Below are positions 19,928 to 28,155 of a stretch of 64,000 nt of DNA, piece after piece. Both the position numbers and the translations under genes were made by a program. The DNA is from Rhodobacteraceae bacterium IMCC1909 (GTDB taxonomy: Bacteria > Pseudomonadota > Alphaproteobacteria > Rhodobacterales > Rhodobacteraceae). The stretch is taken from NCBI GenBank assembly GCA_030704425.1, contig JAPDHM010000002.1, positions 1,178,001 through 1,242,000 on the forward strand, written 5' to 3'. Position 1 is the first letter of the stretch, and each line of letters opens with the position of its first letter. The notes below the pieces were generated by a model. The model was not told where the DNA came from, did not search any database, and was given only the letters and a program-made list of their open reading frames with translations.

Positions 19928-20658
19928 TCCGATTGGCTCATGCTCAAAAATTCCATTTCGCGAAGTAATTTTCGGCTCATGGCGCGCTCATAATCGTCAA
20001 AACCGATGGCAACTTCGGAAAACGCGTCTGGCCCCGCCAGAACGCGATGCGCAAAATAGGCGGTCAATTCGGCAATGGACAGTTCCGCATGGGACAGCCG
20101 GGAGGTGGCATCAACGCCGATGATCAATGCGTTGATGACAATATCTCCGATCTTCTCAGGGCTGTTGACGTGATGCGGTTCTGGACCCGTGTTGTTTTTC
20201 CCATCCCCCGAAATATCCAAGGTGCGCTTCCAGCAGTCTGGCTGTTGGTTTAGAAACCCAGCTCCGACCTGTATGGCTTGACCCAAAGCGGTGGTTGGTG
20301 GGGCTTGGCGGCGGGTGGTGGACCGCAGTTGCTCGGAAATAGCCTTAAGGCGCGATGGGCTTGTTATATCTGTCCACGGGATGAGGACCCGCTGATAGTC
20401 CTGACCGCTCCATTCAAAAACCAAAATCCGGACCGGTGCATCGGGCAGGCGCATGAGACTTGCGCGGACATCGTCACTGATCAAGGCGGCGGCCAGCCCC
20501 TGCAGTTGTAGCTGATATTCGGCCTCGTCGACAGATCCTGATACATCCAGGCCCAAGGCCAGGGCCTGGCGGCAGGCGACGTCAGCGCCGGCCGAGCTTG
20601 TCACCCAAAGCGTAAATGACAGAGCGGCCAGGGCTTTGCAGAGGCGACGGCTCACCAA
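19921..20658 (-). CDS. Secreted DUF1194 (von Willebrand factor A-like) protein
   Basis: A 245-residue protein with an N-terminal signal peptide (ALAALSFTLWVTSSAGADV, cleavage likely after SAGA). A single VWA-like domain of the DUF1194 family follows. The metal-ion adhesion motif is visible as LGLDVSGSVDEAEY (about residue 36), and STTRRQAPPTTALGQAIQ contributes the second loop with Thr. The mature protein would be periplasmic. Function is unknown for the family. It overlaps the glyoxalase gene upstream by seven bases (coupled) and the MarR gene tail to tail by seven. Confidence 0.87.
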   Translation of the reverse strand: MVSRRLCKALAALSFTLWVTSSAGADVACRQALALGLDVSGSVDEAEYQLQLQGLAAALISDDVRASLMRLPDAPVRILVFEWSGQDYQRVLIPWTDITSPSRLKAISEQLRSTTRRQAPPTTALGQAIQVGAGFLNQQPDCWKRTLDISGDGKNNTGPEPHHVNSPEKIGDIVINALIIGVDATSRLSHAELSIAELTAYFAHRVLAGPDAFSEVAIGFDDYERAMSRKLLREMEFLSMSQSDQ

Positions 20659-21074
20659 TGACCGATGTTTTTCATACTCGCCCAGGGTTCGGCCAAGGGC
20701 AGGTTGTCACCCTCTTGCAAGAGCTCAATCGAGATATTGTCTGGGCTGCGCACAAAAGCCATGCGGCCTTCGCGCGGCGGGCGATTGATTGTGATGCCAT
20801 TGTCCATGAGATGCTGGCAGGTGGCATAAATATCTTTCACCTCATAGGCCAAATGTCCGAAATGTCGGCTGTCTGACGGCAGGCCTTCATCACCATCCCA
20901 GTTATAGGTCAGTTCAACTGGACACTCTGGTTGGCCAGGAGGAGCCATGAAAACCAGGGTGAAACGTCCAGCTTCATTGTCCCAACGGCGCGTTTCCTCT
21001 AGCCCTAAGAGGGCAAAAAAAGCGATGGAGGCGTCTAAATCGGCCACGCGGACCATTGTGTGTAGATATTTCAT
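20652..21074 (-). CDS. gloA: Lactoylglutathione lyase (glyoxalase I)
   Basis: A 140-residue VOC enzyme that converts the methylglyoxal-glutathione hemithioacetal to S-lactoylglutathione. The four metal ligands can be placed: His5 ([10 protein letters not shown]), Glu in [10 protein letters not shown], His in [10 protein letters not shown] and Glu in [10 protein letters not shown]. Length matches Ni-type bacterial GlxI plus a short tail. The start at 21074 is chosen over the ATG at 21080 because it places the AAGG site at a workable distance. It runs into the DUF1194 gene by seven bases and is divergent from thyX. Confidence 0.92.
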   Translation of the reverse strand: MKYLHTMVRVADLDASIAFFALLGLEETRRWDNEAGRFTLVFMAPPGQPECPVELTYNWDGDEGLPSDSRHFGHLAYEVKDIYATCQHLMDNGITINRPPREGRMAFVRSPDNISIELLQEGDNLPLAEPWASMKNIGHW

Positions 21075-21170
21075 TTGCATTCGCCTTTATATAGTAGGTT
21101 CATCCTTCAGATTACTCCATATATAGTGTTAAGGGAATCGCTCCAGATGGGATTAACTAAGGGGATAGTG

Positions 21171-22079
21171 ATGCTGCTTACACCAGAACAACAAGAAGAA
21201 ATTGACCAGCTGCGATCAAATCCCCAGCTTACCCTGCGGGCTGTCGCGCCAGGCATGGAAGAACATCTTTACAGTGCCAAGCCTGTTTTGGATCACGGGT
21301 TTGTGCGGGTGATCGATTATATGGGCGATGATGCCGCCATCTGCCAAGCGGCGCGGGTCAGCTACGGCAAAGGGACAAAATCCGTACAAAATGATGCGGG
21401 CCTCATCCGTTACTTGATGCGCCACTGGCATTCCACGCCTTTTGAGATGTGCGAAATCAAACTGCATGTGAAATTACCAGTCTTTGTGGCTCGCCAATGG
21501 ATTCGCCACCGCACGGCTAATGTAAATGAGTATTCAGCGCGCTATTCGATTTTGGATCGGGAGTTTTACATCCCGGAACCAGACTCTCTGGCTGCGCAAT
21601 CAGTGGTGAACAATCAGGGCCGTGGTCAGGTTTTGCAAGGGGCCGAAGCGGCGCGGGTTTTGGAGATTTTGAAATCGGACAGCAACCGCGCCTATGACAA
21701 TTATGAGTCGATGATCTCGGATGATGGGCAGGATGGTTTGGCCCGTGAATTGGCGCGCATGAACCTACCGGCGAATATTTACACGCAATGGTATTGGAAA
21801 GTTGATCTGCATAACCTGTTTCATTTCCTGCGTCTTCGGGCTGATTCTCATGCGCAATATGAAATTCGGGTCTATGCAGAGGCTATTTGTGAGATGGTGC
21901 GCGACTGGGTGCCGGCGGCCTATGGCGCTTTTGAAGATTACCGTTTGGGCGGCGCGGTTCTCTCGGCAAAATCGGTTGAATGTCTGAAGCGCATGCTTGC
22001 TGGCGAGCCTGTCACGCAGGAAGACTCAGGTATGAGCAAGGGTGAATGGCGAGAATTTGAAGCGGTGATCGGGCGTTAA
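21171..22079 (+). CDS. thyX: FAD-dependent thymidylate synthase ThyX
   Basis: A 302-residue flavin-dependent thymidylate synthase that makes dTMP from dUMP with methylene-tetrahydrofolate and NADPH. The ThyX motif is clear as [15 protein letters not shown] (around residue 118), with the FAD/dUMP-binding QWIRHR just before it. Further conserved parts are [19 protein letters not shown] and [17 protein letters not shown]. The ATG at 21171 follows AGGGG by seven bases; in-frame ATGs at 21075 and 21147 would add unconserved residues. The divergent gloA start lies 97 bases away. Confidence 0.95.
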   Translation: MLLTPEQQEEIDQLRSNPQLTLRAVAPGMEEHLYSAKPVLDHGFVRVIDYMGDDAAICQAARVSYGKGTKSVQNDAGLIRYLMRHWHSTPFEMCEIKLHVKLPVFVARQWIRHRTANVNEYSARYSILDREFYIPEPDSLAAQSVVNNQGRGQVLQGAEAARVLEILKSDSNRAYDNYESMISDDGQDGLARELARMNLPANIYTQWYWKVDLHNLFHFLRLRADSHAQYEIRVYAEAICEMVRDWVPAAYGAFEDYRLGGAVLSAKSVECLKRMLAGEPVTQEDSGMSKGEWREFEAVIGR

Positions 22080-22108
22080 ACCCTAAGGGCATGGCACAAA
22101 AGTAAACC

Positions 22109-22148
22109 TGTTGGGCGCGGCCCAACATATAGCGGATCACCGTCCGCT
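22109..22148. terminator. Two adjacent hairpins between convergent thyX and csp
   Basis: Bases 22109-22127 form a perfect eight-base-pair stem (TGTTGGGC / GCCCAACA) with a three-base loop. Bases 22131-22148 form a second six-pair stem (AGCGGA / TCCGCT). On the minus strand the first stem is followed by a T-rich stretch (GGTTTACTTTTG), so it can serve as the terminator of the cold-shock gene. On the plus strand there is no T run, so termination after thyX would be weaker. Confidence 0.5.
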
Positions 22149-22168
22149 CAGGCTGCGGCAAGGCGCGT

Positions 22169-22378
22169 TTAGTCGGCGTTGCTCAATTCACCAGCCATTT
22201 GACGCCCGTCGCGTCCTTCGACCAGCTCATAGTTTATTTTTTGGTTGTCAGCCAAGCTTGTCATTCCAGCGCGTTCGACTGCTGAAATATGGACAAACAC
22301 GTCATTCCCTCCACCTTCTGGCTCAATGAACCCGAAACCTTTTGTGGTGTTGAACCATTTTACTGTGCCCAAAGGCAT
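22169..22378 (-). CDS. Cold-shock-domain protein
   Basis: A 69-residue single cold-shock domain that binds single-stranded RNA or DNA. RNP1 is KGFGFIEPE and RNP2 is DVFVHISAV, with the opening MPLGTVKWFNTT. The ATG at 22378 is preceded by GGGAG; the longer frame to 22447 adds unrelated residues. It converges with thyX and diverges from an ArsC-like gene. Whether it is cold-induced cannot be told: no long structured leader of the cspA type is obvious in the 148 bases upstream. Confidence 0.94.
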   Translation of the reverse strand: MPLGTVKWFNTTKGFGFIEPEGGGNDVFVHISAVERAGMTSLADNQKINYELVEGRDGRQMAGELSNAD

Positions 22379-22526
22379 ATCATATTCTCCCAAGTCATTC
22401 CCACGCGCCCGAAGAGTTGCGGGCGGTATCACACATCTGAAGGGCAAAAAGTCTCACGAATACCCTATTTTACAGATGCCATGCCTCTACAATTATGCGA
22501 TTAAAAATAAAATCAAGGAAAATTTT

Positions 22527-22859
22527 ATGCAACTCTATGTATTAAAAGCCTGCGACAGCTGTCGCAAAGCAACAAAAGCGCTGCAAAATCAGCAGGTCGA
22601 ATATATCGATGTGCGGGAGGGGCAGGTGCCGGACGCAGTGCTTGAAGCGGCCCTCGCAAAGTTTGGGGATGCTCTGTTGAACCGTGCCTCGACCACCTGG
22701 CGCGGCTTGGATGAGGTGGCCCGTGCCGGTGATCCGTTGGCGCTGCTCAAGGCGCATCCAACGCTAATGAAGCGCCCGTTGATTGTCCACGATGGACAGA
22801 TGACGCTCGGCTGGAAGCCTGATGTGGCGGCCTATTATGCGGCTTTGCCGGGGGCATAG
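22527..22859 (+). CDS. ArsC/Spx-family thioredoxin-fold protein
   Basis: A 110-residue thioredoxin-fold protein starting MQLYVLKACDSCRKATKAL. The CDSC motif near residue 10 holds the cysteine used by arsenate reductases. The conserved Arg region of true ArsC is replaced by the MKRPLIVHDGQMTLG block shared by ArsC and the YffB branch. The YffB-like branch has no proven arsenate reductase activity, and no other ars gene is nearby. I therefore call the family but not the reaction. AAGGAA precedes the ATG. Confidence 0.85.
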   Translation: MQLYVLKACDSCRKATKALQNQQVEYIDVREGQVPDAVLEAALAKFGDALLNRASTTWRGLDEVARAGDPLALLKAHPTLMKRPLIVHDGQMTLGWKPDVAAYYAALPGA

Positions 22860-22860
22860 T

Positions 22861-22882
22861 TGCCCGATGCGATGATCGGGCA
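22861..22882. terminator. Perfect hairpin between convergent arsC-like gene and thrS
   Basis: An eight-pair stem TGCCCGAT / ATCGGGCA encloses a six-base loop. It begins two bases after the stop of the ArsC-like gene and ends 29 bases before the stop of thrS. There is no T run on either side, so if it terminates transcription it does so weakly or with help from another factor. Confidence 0.4.
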
Positions 22883-22911
22883 GGCTCTTGATGCGCAAAA
22901 GGGCTTGGGTT

Positions 22912-24858
22912 TTACAGCAAATCTGGTGGTGTGGATTCGGTTTTGAGCTCTGCCACCAGTTGATCGAGCGCCACAACTTCGCTGTTTTTGCTGCCCAAGC
23001 GGCGCATCGAGAGGGTGCGATCTGCAACCTCTTTCATCCCCACAGCGAGGATCACAGGCACTTTGGCCACGGAATGCTCGCGCACTTTATAATTGATTTT
23101 TTCATTGCGGGTATCGGATTCGGCACGAATGCCCGCGGCGCGCAGGGCCGCAACCGCCTCATGAACAAATTCATCGGCGTCCGACACGATGGAAGCTACG
23201 ACCACCTGACGCGGTGCCAGCCAAAGTGGCAAGCGACCGGCATGTTCTTCAATCAATATCCCGATGAACCGTTCAAAAGATCCCAAGCAGGCGCGATGCA
23301 GCATGACCGGCCTATGCTTATTCCCATCTTCGCCGATGTAGCTGGCGTCCAAGCTTTCAGGCAGAACGAAATCCACCTGATGGGTGCCGCATTGCCAATC
23401 CCGGCCAATGGCGTCCGTCAAAACAAACTCCAATTTTGGACCATAGAAGGCACCTTCTCCTGGGTTCATCTCCGGTTCAATGCCCGCTTTGCGGGTCGCG
23501 GCCAAAAGAGCGGATTCTGCACGATCCCAAACCTCATCAGAGCCGGAGCGCTTTTCTGGCCGATCACTGAATTTCACCCGAAAGGATTCAAAGCCGAGAT
23601 CTTTGTAAACGGAAGTTAGATAGGCGATATATAGCGCCGTTTCCTCTTCGATTTGATCTTCACGGCAGAAAATATGCCCGTCGTCTTGGGTAAAGCCGCG
23701 CACCCGCATAATGCCATGCAGTGCACCGGATGGCTCGTAGCGTGCGCAGCTGCCAAATTCTGCCATGCGCAGCGGCAGATCTCTGTAGGATTTCAAGCCA
23801 TGATTGAAAATTTGAACATGGCAGGGGCAGTTCATCGGCTTGAGCGCATTGACGGCCTTTTCGCGGGCATGTTCTTCATCCACCTCAACGATGAACATAT
23901 TCTCCTGGTATTTGTCCCAATGGCCTGAGGCCACCCAGAGCTTGCGGTCCACGACCTGCGGAGTGTTGACTTCAACATACCCGCCTGCGCGTTGTTTGCG
24001 GCGCATGTAATCTTGTAGCTCGGTGTAGATGGTCCAGCCGTTTGGATGCCAAAAGACCTGCCCTGGTGCCTCTTCTTGCATATGGTACAAATCCATTTCG
24101 CGGCCTAATTTGCGGTGGTCGCGTTTTGCGGCTTCTTCCAGCATATGCAGATGGGCTTTGAGCTTTTCCTTATTGGAAAATGCGACCCCATAGATGCGTT
24201 GCAGCATCGCTCTATCGCTGTCGCCGCGCCAATAGGCGCCGGCCACATTCATCAGTTTGAACCCATCTGCGGGCACTTGCCCTGTGTGTTGCAAATGCGG
24301 TCCACGGCAGAGGTCTTGCCAGTCACCGTGCCAGTACATCCGTAGCGGTTCGTCGCCAGGGATGGCGTCAATCAGCTCCACCTTATAGGGCTCTTTGGCA
24401 TCGGTATAATGTTGCACCGCGCGCGTACGGTCCCAAACCTCGGTACGGACGGCATCGCGTTTGTTAATGATTTCCTTCATCTTTTTCTCGATCACGCCCA
24501 AGTCTTCCGGGGTGAAAGGGTCTTTGCGATCAAAATCATAATACCAGCCGTCTTTGATCACCGGGCCTATGGTCACCTGAACATCGGGCCAAATCTCCTG
24601 AACCGCACGGGCCATGATATGGGCCAAATCATGGCGAATCAGCTCATTGGCTTGTGCCTCATCTTTCATGGTATGAATGGCGATCGTGGCGTCGGTCTCA
24701 ATGGGCCAAGCCAGATCAAAATGCGCGCCATTCACTGTGGCAGAAATCGCCTTCTTCGCCAAAGAGCTGGCGATATCAGCAGCCACTTCGGCGGCGGTGA
24801 TGCCGGCCTCATAATGGCGGATAGAATTGTCAGGAAGGGTGAGTGAGATTTGGGCCAT
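22912..24858 (-). CDS. thrS: Threonyl-tRNA synthetase
   Basis: A 648-residue class II aminoacyl-tRNA synthetase. The N-terminal TGS domain ([16 protein letters not shown]) is followed by the editing domain with zinc-type HxxxH in [15 protein letters not shown] and the SAD motif. The catalytic core has the zinc cysteine in [16 protein letters not shown] and motif 2 in [17 protein letters not shown]. Motif 3 is in [20 protein letters not shown]. The C-terminal anticodon domain starts near [12 protein letters not shown]. The ATG at 24858 has GAGGAG nine bases upstream; the GTG at 24867 would touch that site. Confidence 0.97.
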   Translation of the reverse strand: MAQISLTLPDNSIRHYEAGITAAEVAADIASSLAKKAISATVNGAHFDLAWPIETDATIAIHTMKDEAQANELIRHDLAHIMARAVQEIWPDVQVTIGPVIKDGWYYDFDRKDPFTPEDLGVIEKKMKEIINKRDAVRTEVWDRTRAVQHYTDAKEPYKVELIDAIPGDEPLRMYWHGDWQDLCRGPHLQHTGQVPADGFKLMNVAGAYWRGDSDRAMLQRIYGVAFSNKEKLKAHLHMLEEAAKRDHRKLGREMDLYHMQEEAPGQVFWHPNGWTIYTELQDYMRRKQRAGGYVEVNTPQVVDRKLWVASGHWDKYQENMFIVEVDEEHAREKAVNALKPMNCPCHVQIFNHGLKSYRDLPLRMAEFGSCARYEPSGALHGIMRVRGFTQDDGHIFCREDQIEEETALYIAYLTSVYKDLGFESFRVKFSDRPEKRSGSDEVWDRAESALLAATRKAGIEPEMNPGEGAFYGPKLEFVLTDAIGRDWQCGTHQVDFVLPESLDASYIGEDGNKHRPVMLHRACLGSFERFIGILIEEHAGRLPLWLAPRQVVVASIVSDADEFVHEAVAALRAAGIRAESDTRNEKINYKVREHSVAKVPVILAVGMKEVADRTLSMRRLGSKNSEVVALDQLVAELKTESTPPDLL

Positions 24859-25035
24859 CACGGGCACTCCTCGTCAGTTTGGCGCCCACGGAACGCCCGG
24901 TTGCGGGTATTTGGTTCGGCAGCTGTTTGGCGGTTTTGAATTTGACTGTCAACCGCTCAAGCGGCGGGGCGCGTTGCGGCCATTATGACACAGGCCCATC
25001 AGATGGACTCGCGGGGGCGTGAAATATCATTGTAA

Positions 25036-25833
25036 GTGTCCATTGTGCAGCTAAAATTAGGATCAGACTTGGGGGCGCATGAAATTTTTAACTTTTTAAC
25101 AACGGATACAGGCCGCCAAATTGCCTATGTGCAGAGCAAGGGCATGGGGCCGGGCGTGGTGTTTTTGGGCGGGTTTATGTCCGATATGACGGGCACCAAG
25201 GCGCTGCAATTGGAGGCCTGGTGCAAGGCGGAGGGGCGTGGGTTTCTGCGATTTGACTATTCGGGGCACGGCGCGTCTTCGGAGGCCTTCACCGATGGAT
25301 GCATTGGCGATTGGGCGGAAGATGCGCAGGCGGCAATTTGTGAACTCACCCAAGGCCCACAAATTTTGGTTGGCTCGTCGATGGGAGGCTGGATTTCCCT
25401 TTTGATGGCAAAGAGAATTCCAGAGCGTATTGCCGGGCTGGTGACCATCGCCGCGGCTCCAGATTTTACGGAAGATGGGTTTTGGGCAAGTTTCAATGCG
25501 GACACGCGCAAGTTTTTGGCTCAAGAGGGGTTGGTTAATATTCCGTCGGATTACGGCGATCCCTATCCGATCACCAAACGCCTCATTGAGGACGGTCGGT
25601 TGCATCTTGTTCTGCGCAGCCCGCTGCATTTGCCCTTTCCCACGCGATTTTTGCAAGGTGATGAGGATGAGGAGGTTTCCGTTGACCTGGCTCAACGCCT
25701 TTTTGCGCTTGCGACGGGCGATGATATTCAACTGCGCTTGCTCAAGGGAGGGGATCACCGTTTTTCATCTCCCAGAGCTCTGGCCTTGACCCAAGAGGCG
25801 ATTACGGATGTGATTGGCGCGATTAGGGCATAA
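25036..25833 (+). CDS. Alpha/beta hydrolase (ABHD10-like)
   Basis: A 265-residue alpha/beta hydrolase with an intact triad. The nucleophile elbow is VGSSMGGWISLL, the acid is probably in LQGDEDEEVS, and the histidine is in GGDHRFSSPRA. The oxyanion region GVVFLGGFMSDMTGTKA and the overall length match bacterial relatives of the palmitoyl-protein thioesterase ABHD10. The natural substrate is unknown. A GTG start at 25036 is used, but later starts (GTG at 25045, TTG at 25066) are possible because conserved sequence begins only around FNFLTTDTGRQIAY. It is followed 21 bases later by a broken YCII gene. Confidence 0.85.
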   Translation: MSIVQLKLGSDLGAHEIFNFLTTDTGRQIAYVQSKGMGPGVVFLGGFMSDMTGTKALQLEAWCKAEGRGFLRFDYSGHGASSEAFTDGCIGDWAEDAQAAICELTQGPQILVGSSMGGWISLLMAKRIPERIAGLVTIAAAPDFTEDGFWASFNADTRKFLAQEGLVNIPSDYGDPYPITKRLIEDGRLHLVLRSPLHLPFPTRFLQGDEDEEVSVDLAQRLFALATGDDIQLRLLKGGDHRFSSPRALALTQEAITDVIGAIRA

Positions 25834-25854
25834 TGAATTTTAGGAGATTATCCC

Positions 25855-26161
25855 GTGGCACAATTTTTATTAACTTATTTAGAGCAACCTCAGATGACGT
25901 CGCCAGAAGAAGGCAAGGCGCATATGGGCAAATGGATGAACTGGTTGACGGGCTTGGGTAGGCCGTGGTTTATCACGCCTCACCGGTGAAACGCTCCAAA
26001 GTGGTTGGCCCGGATGGAGTCAGTGATGAGCCTGTGGCCATCACCGGGTTTTGATCGTTGAGGCAGACGATATGGAGGCCGCTGTGAAAATCGCGCAGTC
26101 CGACCCGTTTTCAGATCATGCCAAAATGGTCGTTTCAGAGTTGATGGTCATGGGCGGTTGA
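25855..26161 (+). pseudogene. YCII-domain protein gene broken by two frameshifts
   Basis: Three frames read in turn give one YCII-related protein of about 102 residues. Frame one starts at a GTG at 25855 after AGGAG and reads MAQFLLTYLEQPQMTSPEEG, then KAHMGKWMNWLTGLG. Near 25960 it must shift to continue AVVYHASPVKRSK and on to AITGF. It meets TGA at 26052 and must shift again to read IVEADDMEAAVKIAQSDPFS through to VSELMVMGG and a stop at 26161. Each break equals the loss of one base. Small YCII proteins (DGPF/YCII dimers) are of unknown role here. As given, translation stops at about residue 44. Confidence 0.82.
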
Positions 26162-26287
26162 GATTTACTTTATAGCACGCTCAAACCGCATGTGTTGTGC
26201 GAAGATCTTTTTAAGATTTGGGACTATTAAGGTTAACTCTGCACGCGAGAACTTGGCAAACGGTTCAATAATTGCAAGTAATACACC

Positions 26288-26983
26288 ATGAAGTTTGAAA
26301 CGCTTGTCGTCCTACCTGACATGATGTGCGATGCGCGTCTTTTTGCGCCACAAATTGATGGGCTCTCTCATGAACGGGCGGTGATGATTGCACCCGTGCA
26401 TTTGGGTGAACGGGTCGAAGAGATCGCCAGCATGATTTTAGACATGACGCCGCATCGCTTCGCTCTGTGCGGGCATGCTTTCGGTGGCAATGTTGCTTTG
26501 GAGATAATGAGGCGTGCGCCCAATCGCGTGAGTCGCCTATGTCTGATTGCTACCAATCCCATGGCCGAAACTCCCATTCGGGCGGCTGAGAGGGAGCCCC
26601 AGATCATTGCGGCACGCACCGGGCGTTTGGAACAGGTCATCCGCGAGGAAATGGTGCCGGAACTTCTCGCGGAGACGCCATTTAAAGCCCATATTTTTGA
26701 GATGATGGTGGATATGGCGCTGTCGCTTGGACCGGATGTCTTCCTGCGCCAATCGCGGGCCTTGCAAAAACGTCGGGACTATCAACGGTCCTTGTCCTTA
26801 ATTAAATGCCCCAGTTTGGTGCTCTGTGGTGCGGAAGATCAGATAACCACGGTCCAAAGGCAAGAGTTTATCGCTGAATTGACGGAGCCTGCGAAGCTTG
26901 TTGTCATTGAAAATGCTGGGCATATTCCAACATTGGAGCAACCCGAGGCGACCATTGCCGCCCTGCGTGATTGGCTCAGTTGA
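26288..26983 (+). CDS. Alpha/beta hydrolase fold protein lacking the nucleophile serine
   Basis: A 231-residue alpha/beta hydrolase-fold protein beginning MKFETLVVLPDMMCDARLF. The acid (CGAEDQITTV) and histidine (ENAGHIPTLEQP) of the triad are in place. However, the nucleophile elbow reads ALCGHAFGGNVALE: residue 64, normally Ser in GHSxGG, is Ala (codon GCT at 26477-26479). The frame is otherwise full length with no stops, so the gene is maintained but probably not a serine hydrolase. It may be a binding protein, or it may be drifting like the broken YCII gene just upstream. It converges with rsgA six bases away. Confidence 0.85.
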   Translation: MKFETLVVLPDMMCDARLFAPQIDGLSHERAVMIAPVHLGERVEEIASMILDMTPHRFALCGHAFGGNVALEIMRRAPNRVSRLCLIATNPMAETPIRAAEREPQIIAARTGRLEQVIREEMVPELLAETPFKAHIFEMMVDMALSLGPDVFLRQSRALQKRRDYQRSLSLIKCPSLVLCGAEDQITTVQRQEFIAELTEPAKLVVIENAGHIPTLEQPEATIAALRDWLS

Positions 26984-26989
26984 CGGAGA

Positions 26990-28066
26990 TTATTTCTTTG
27001 AGCTGTGTTTTGTAACTGATTTTTCAGGTTTGGTTTTTGCCCGATCGCGCCGCTTTCGGTCGGCCAAGAATTTGGTATTTTTGGCATCTTCCGCGACAAG
27101 TTTGAGCCACCTTTGCAGGCGGGGCACATCAACAGCTCCTGAGGCGATGGCCGCTTGCACGGCGCAACCGGGTTCGGTGTTGTGGGCGCAGTCATTGAAG
27201 CGGCAATTTTGTTGCAGCGCGTGCAGGTCTGCAAAGGTTTCTTCCAAGCCGATGGAGACATCGGTCAGTTGAATTTCGCGCATCCCGGGCGTATCCAGAA
27301 CGGCGCAACCGCTGGGCAGAATATGCAGTTGCCGCCCGGTGGTGGTGTGGCGACCCTTGTCGTCACTTGCGCGGACATCTTGGGTGGCGATGGCCTCATT
27401 GCCGGCCAGAGAATTGGTCAGGGTCGATTTGCCCACCCCAGATGAGCCAAGAAAAGCGACGGTTTGCCCGGCTTCGCACCAAGGGCTTAGGAGGCCAATG
27501 GCCTCGGGACTGCGGGCGTCGAGGCAGACCACGGCGATCTGTGGAGAAATACTTTGTGCTTGCTCTGCGAAGGCGCTGGCCTCGCGGGTCATATCGATTT
27601 TACTCAAAACGATCACCGGGGTCACACCAGCCTCATGGGCCATGGCAACATAGCGTTCCAGCCGCGCCAGGCTGAAGTCATTATTGCAAGAGGTCACAAT
27701 AAAAGCCGTGTCAAGATTGGCAGCGATGAGCTGTTCTTTGCGATCATGGCCCGGTGCCCGCCGTTTGATCAGGCTTTTACGGCGCAACAATTGACTGTTG
27801 CGCGGTGCGTTTGCGTCAAAGAGGAGCCAGTCCCCAACGGTGACGCCATTCAGGCCCGGAATGATCGTATCGAGATCAACGCCTTGGATATGCAGCGTGT
27901 TGCGATGTACCTGTGTGATACGCACGGGCGGGGTCTGGGAGAGGGTGGCTGAGGTGGCTTGATCGGCAAAATAGTCTGACCAGCCCAGCGCACGCAATTG
28001 GCCTGCGACGTCTCTTTGGCCATTTGGGGCGGTTTGAGATTTGGTTCGCGGATCGTGGAGCAGCAT
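26990..28066 (-). CDS. rsgA: Ribosome small-subunit-dependent GTPase RsgA
   Basis: A 358-residue circularly permuted GTPase that acts in late 30S subunit maturation. An N-terminal OB domain is followed by motifs in permuted order: G4 (VIVLSKIDM), G1 (FLGSSGVGKSTLTNSLAG), G2 with the KGRHTTTGRQ switch, and G3 (VLDTPGMREI). The C-terminal zinc finger is seen as NCRFNDCAHNTEPGC. The tail is lysine- and arginine-rich. All motifs are intact. Confidence 0.95.
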   Translation of the reverse strand: MLLHDPRTKSQTAPNGQRDVAGQLRALGWSDYFADQATSATLSQTPPVRITQVHRNTLHIQGVDLDTIIPGLNGVTVGDWLLFDANAPRNSQLLRRKSLIKRRAPGHDRKEQLIAANLDTAFIVTSCNNDFSLARLERYVAMAHEAGVTPVIVLSKIDMTREASAFAEQAQSISPQIAVVCLDARSPEAIGLLSPWCEAGQTVAFLGSSGVGKSTLTNSLAGNEAIATQDVRASDDKGRHTTTGRQLHILPSGCAVLDTPGMREIQLTDVSIGLEETFADLHALQQNCRFNDCAHNTEPGCAVQAAIASGAVDVPRLQRWLKLVAEDAKNTKFLADRKRRDRAKTKPEKSVTKHSSKK

Positions 28067-28155
28067 GGTTCCCTATGTCCTGAGTGCGCAGTGCGCTGGG
28101 GCGATTATGCCACGGTTTTGCCCGGCAGGGCCAGAGCGGATCAGTTGGCGCGGGC

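Noticed and set aside
22888-23619. A 243-residue plus-strand frame opposite thrS
   Set aside because: thrS is full length with all motifs here; the antisense translation is His- and Phe-rich shadow sequence.
26205-26240. TTAA/TTAAC steps suggesting a CtrA box before the alpha/beta hydrolase gene
   Set aside because: The spacing between the half-sites is not the seven bases CtrA needs.
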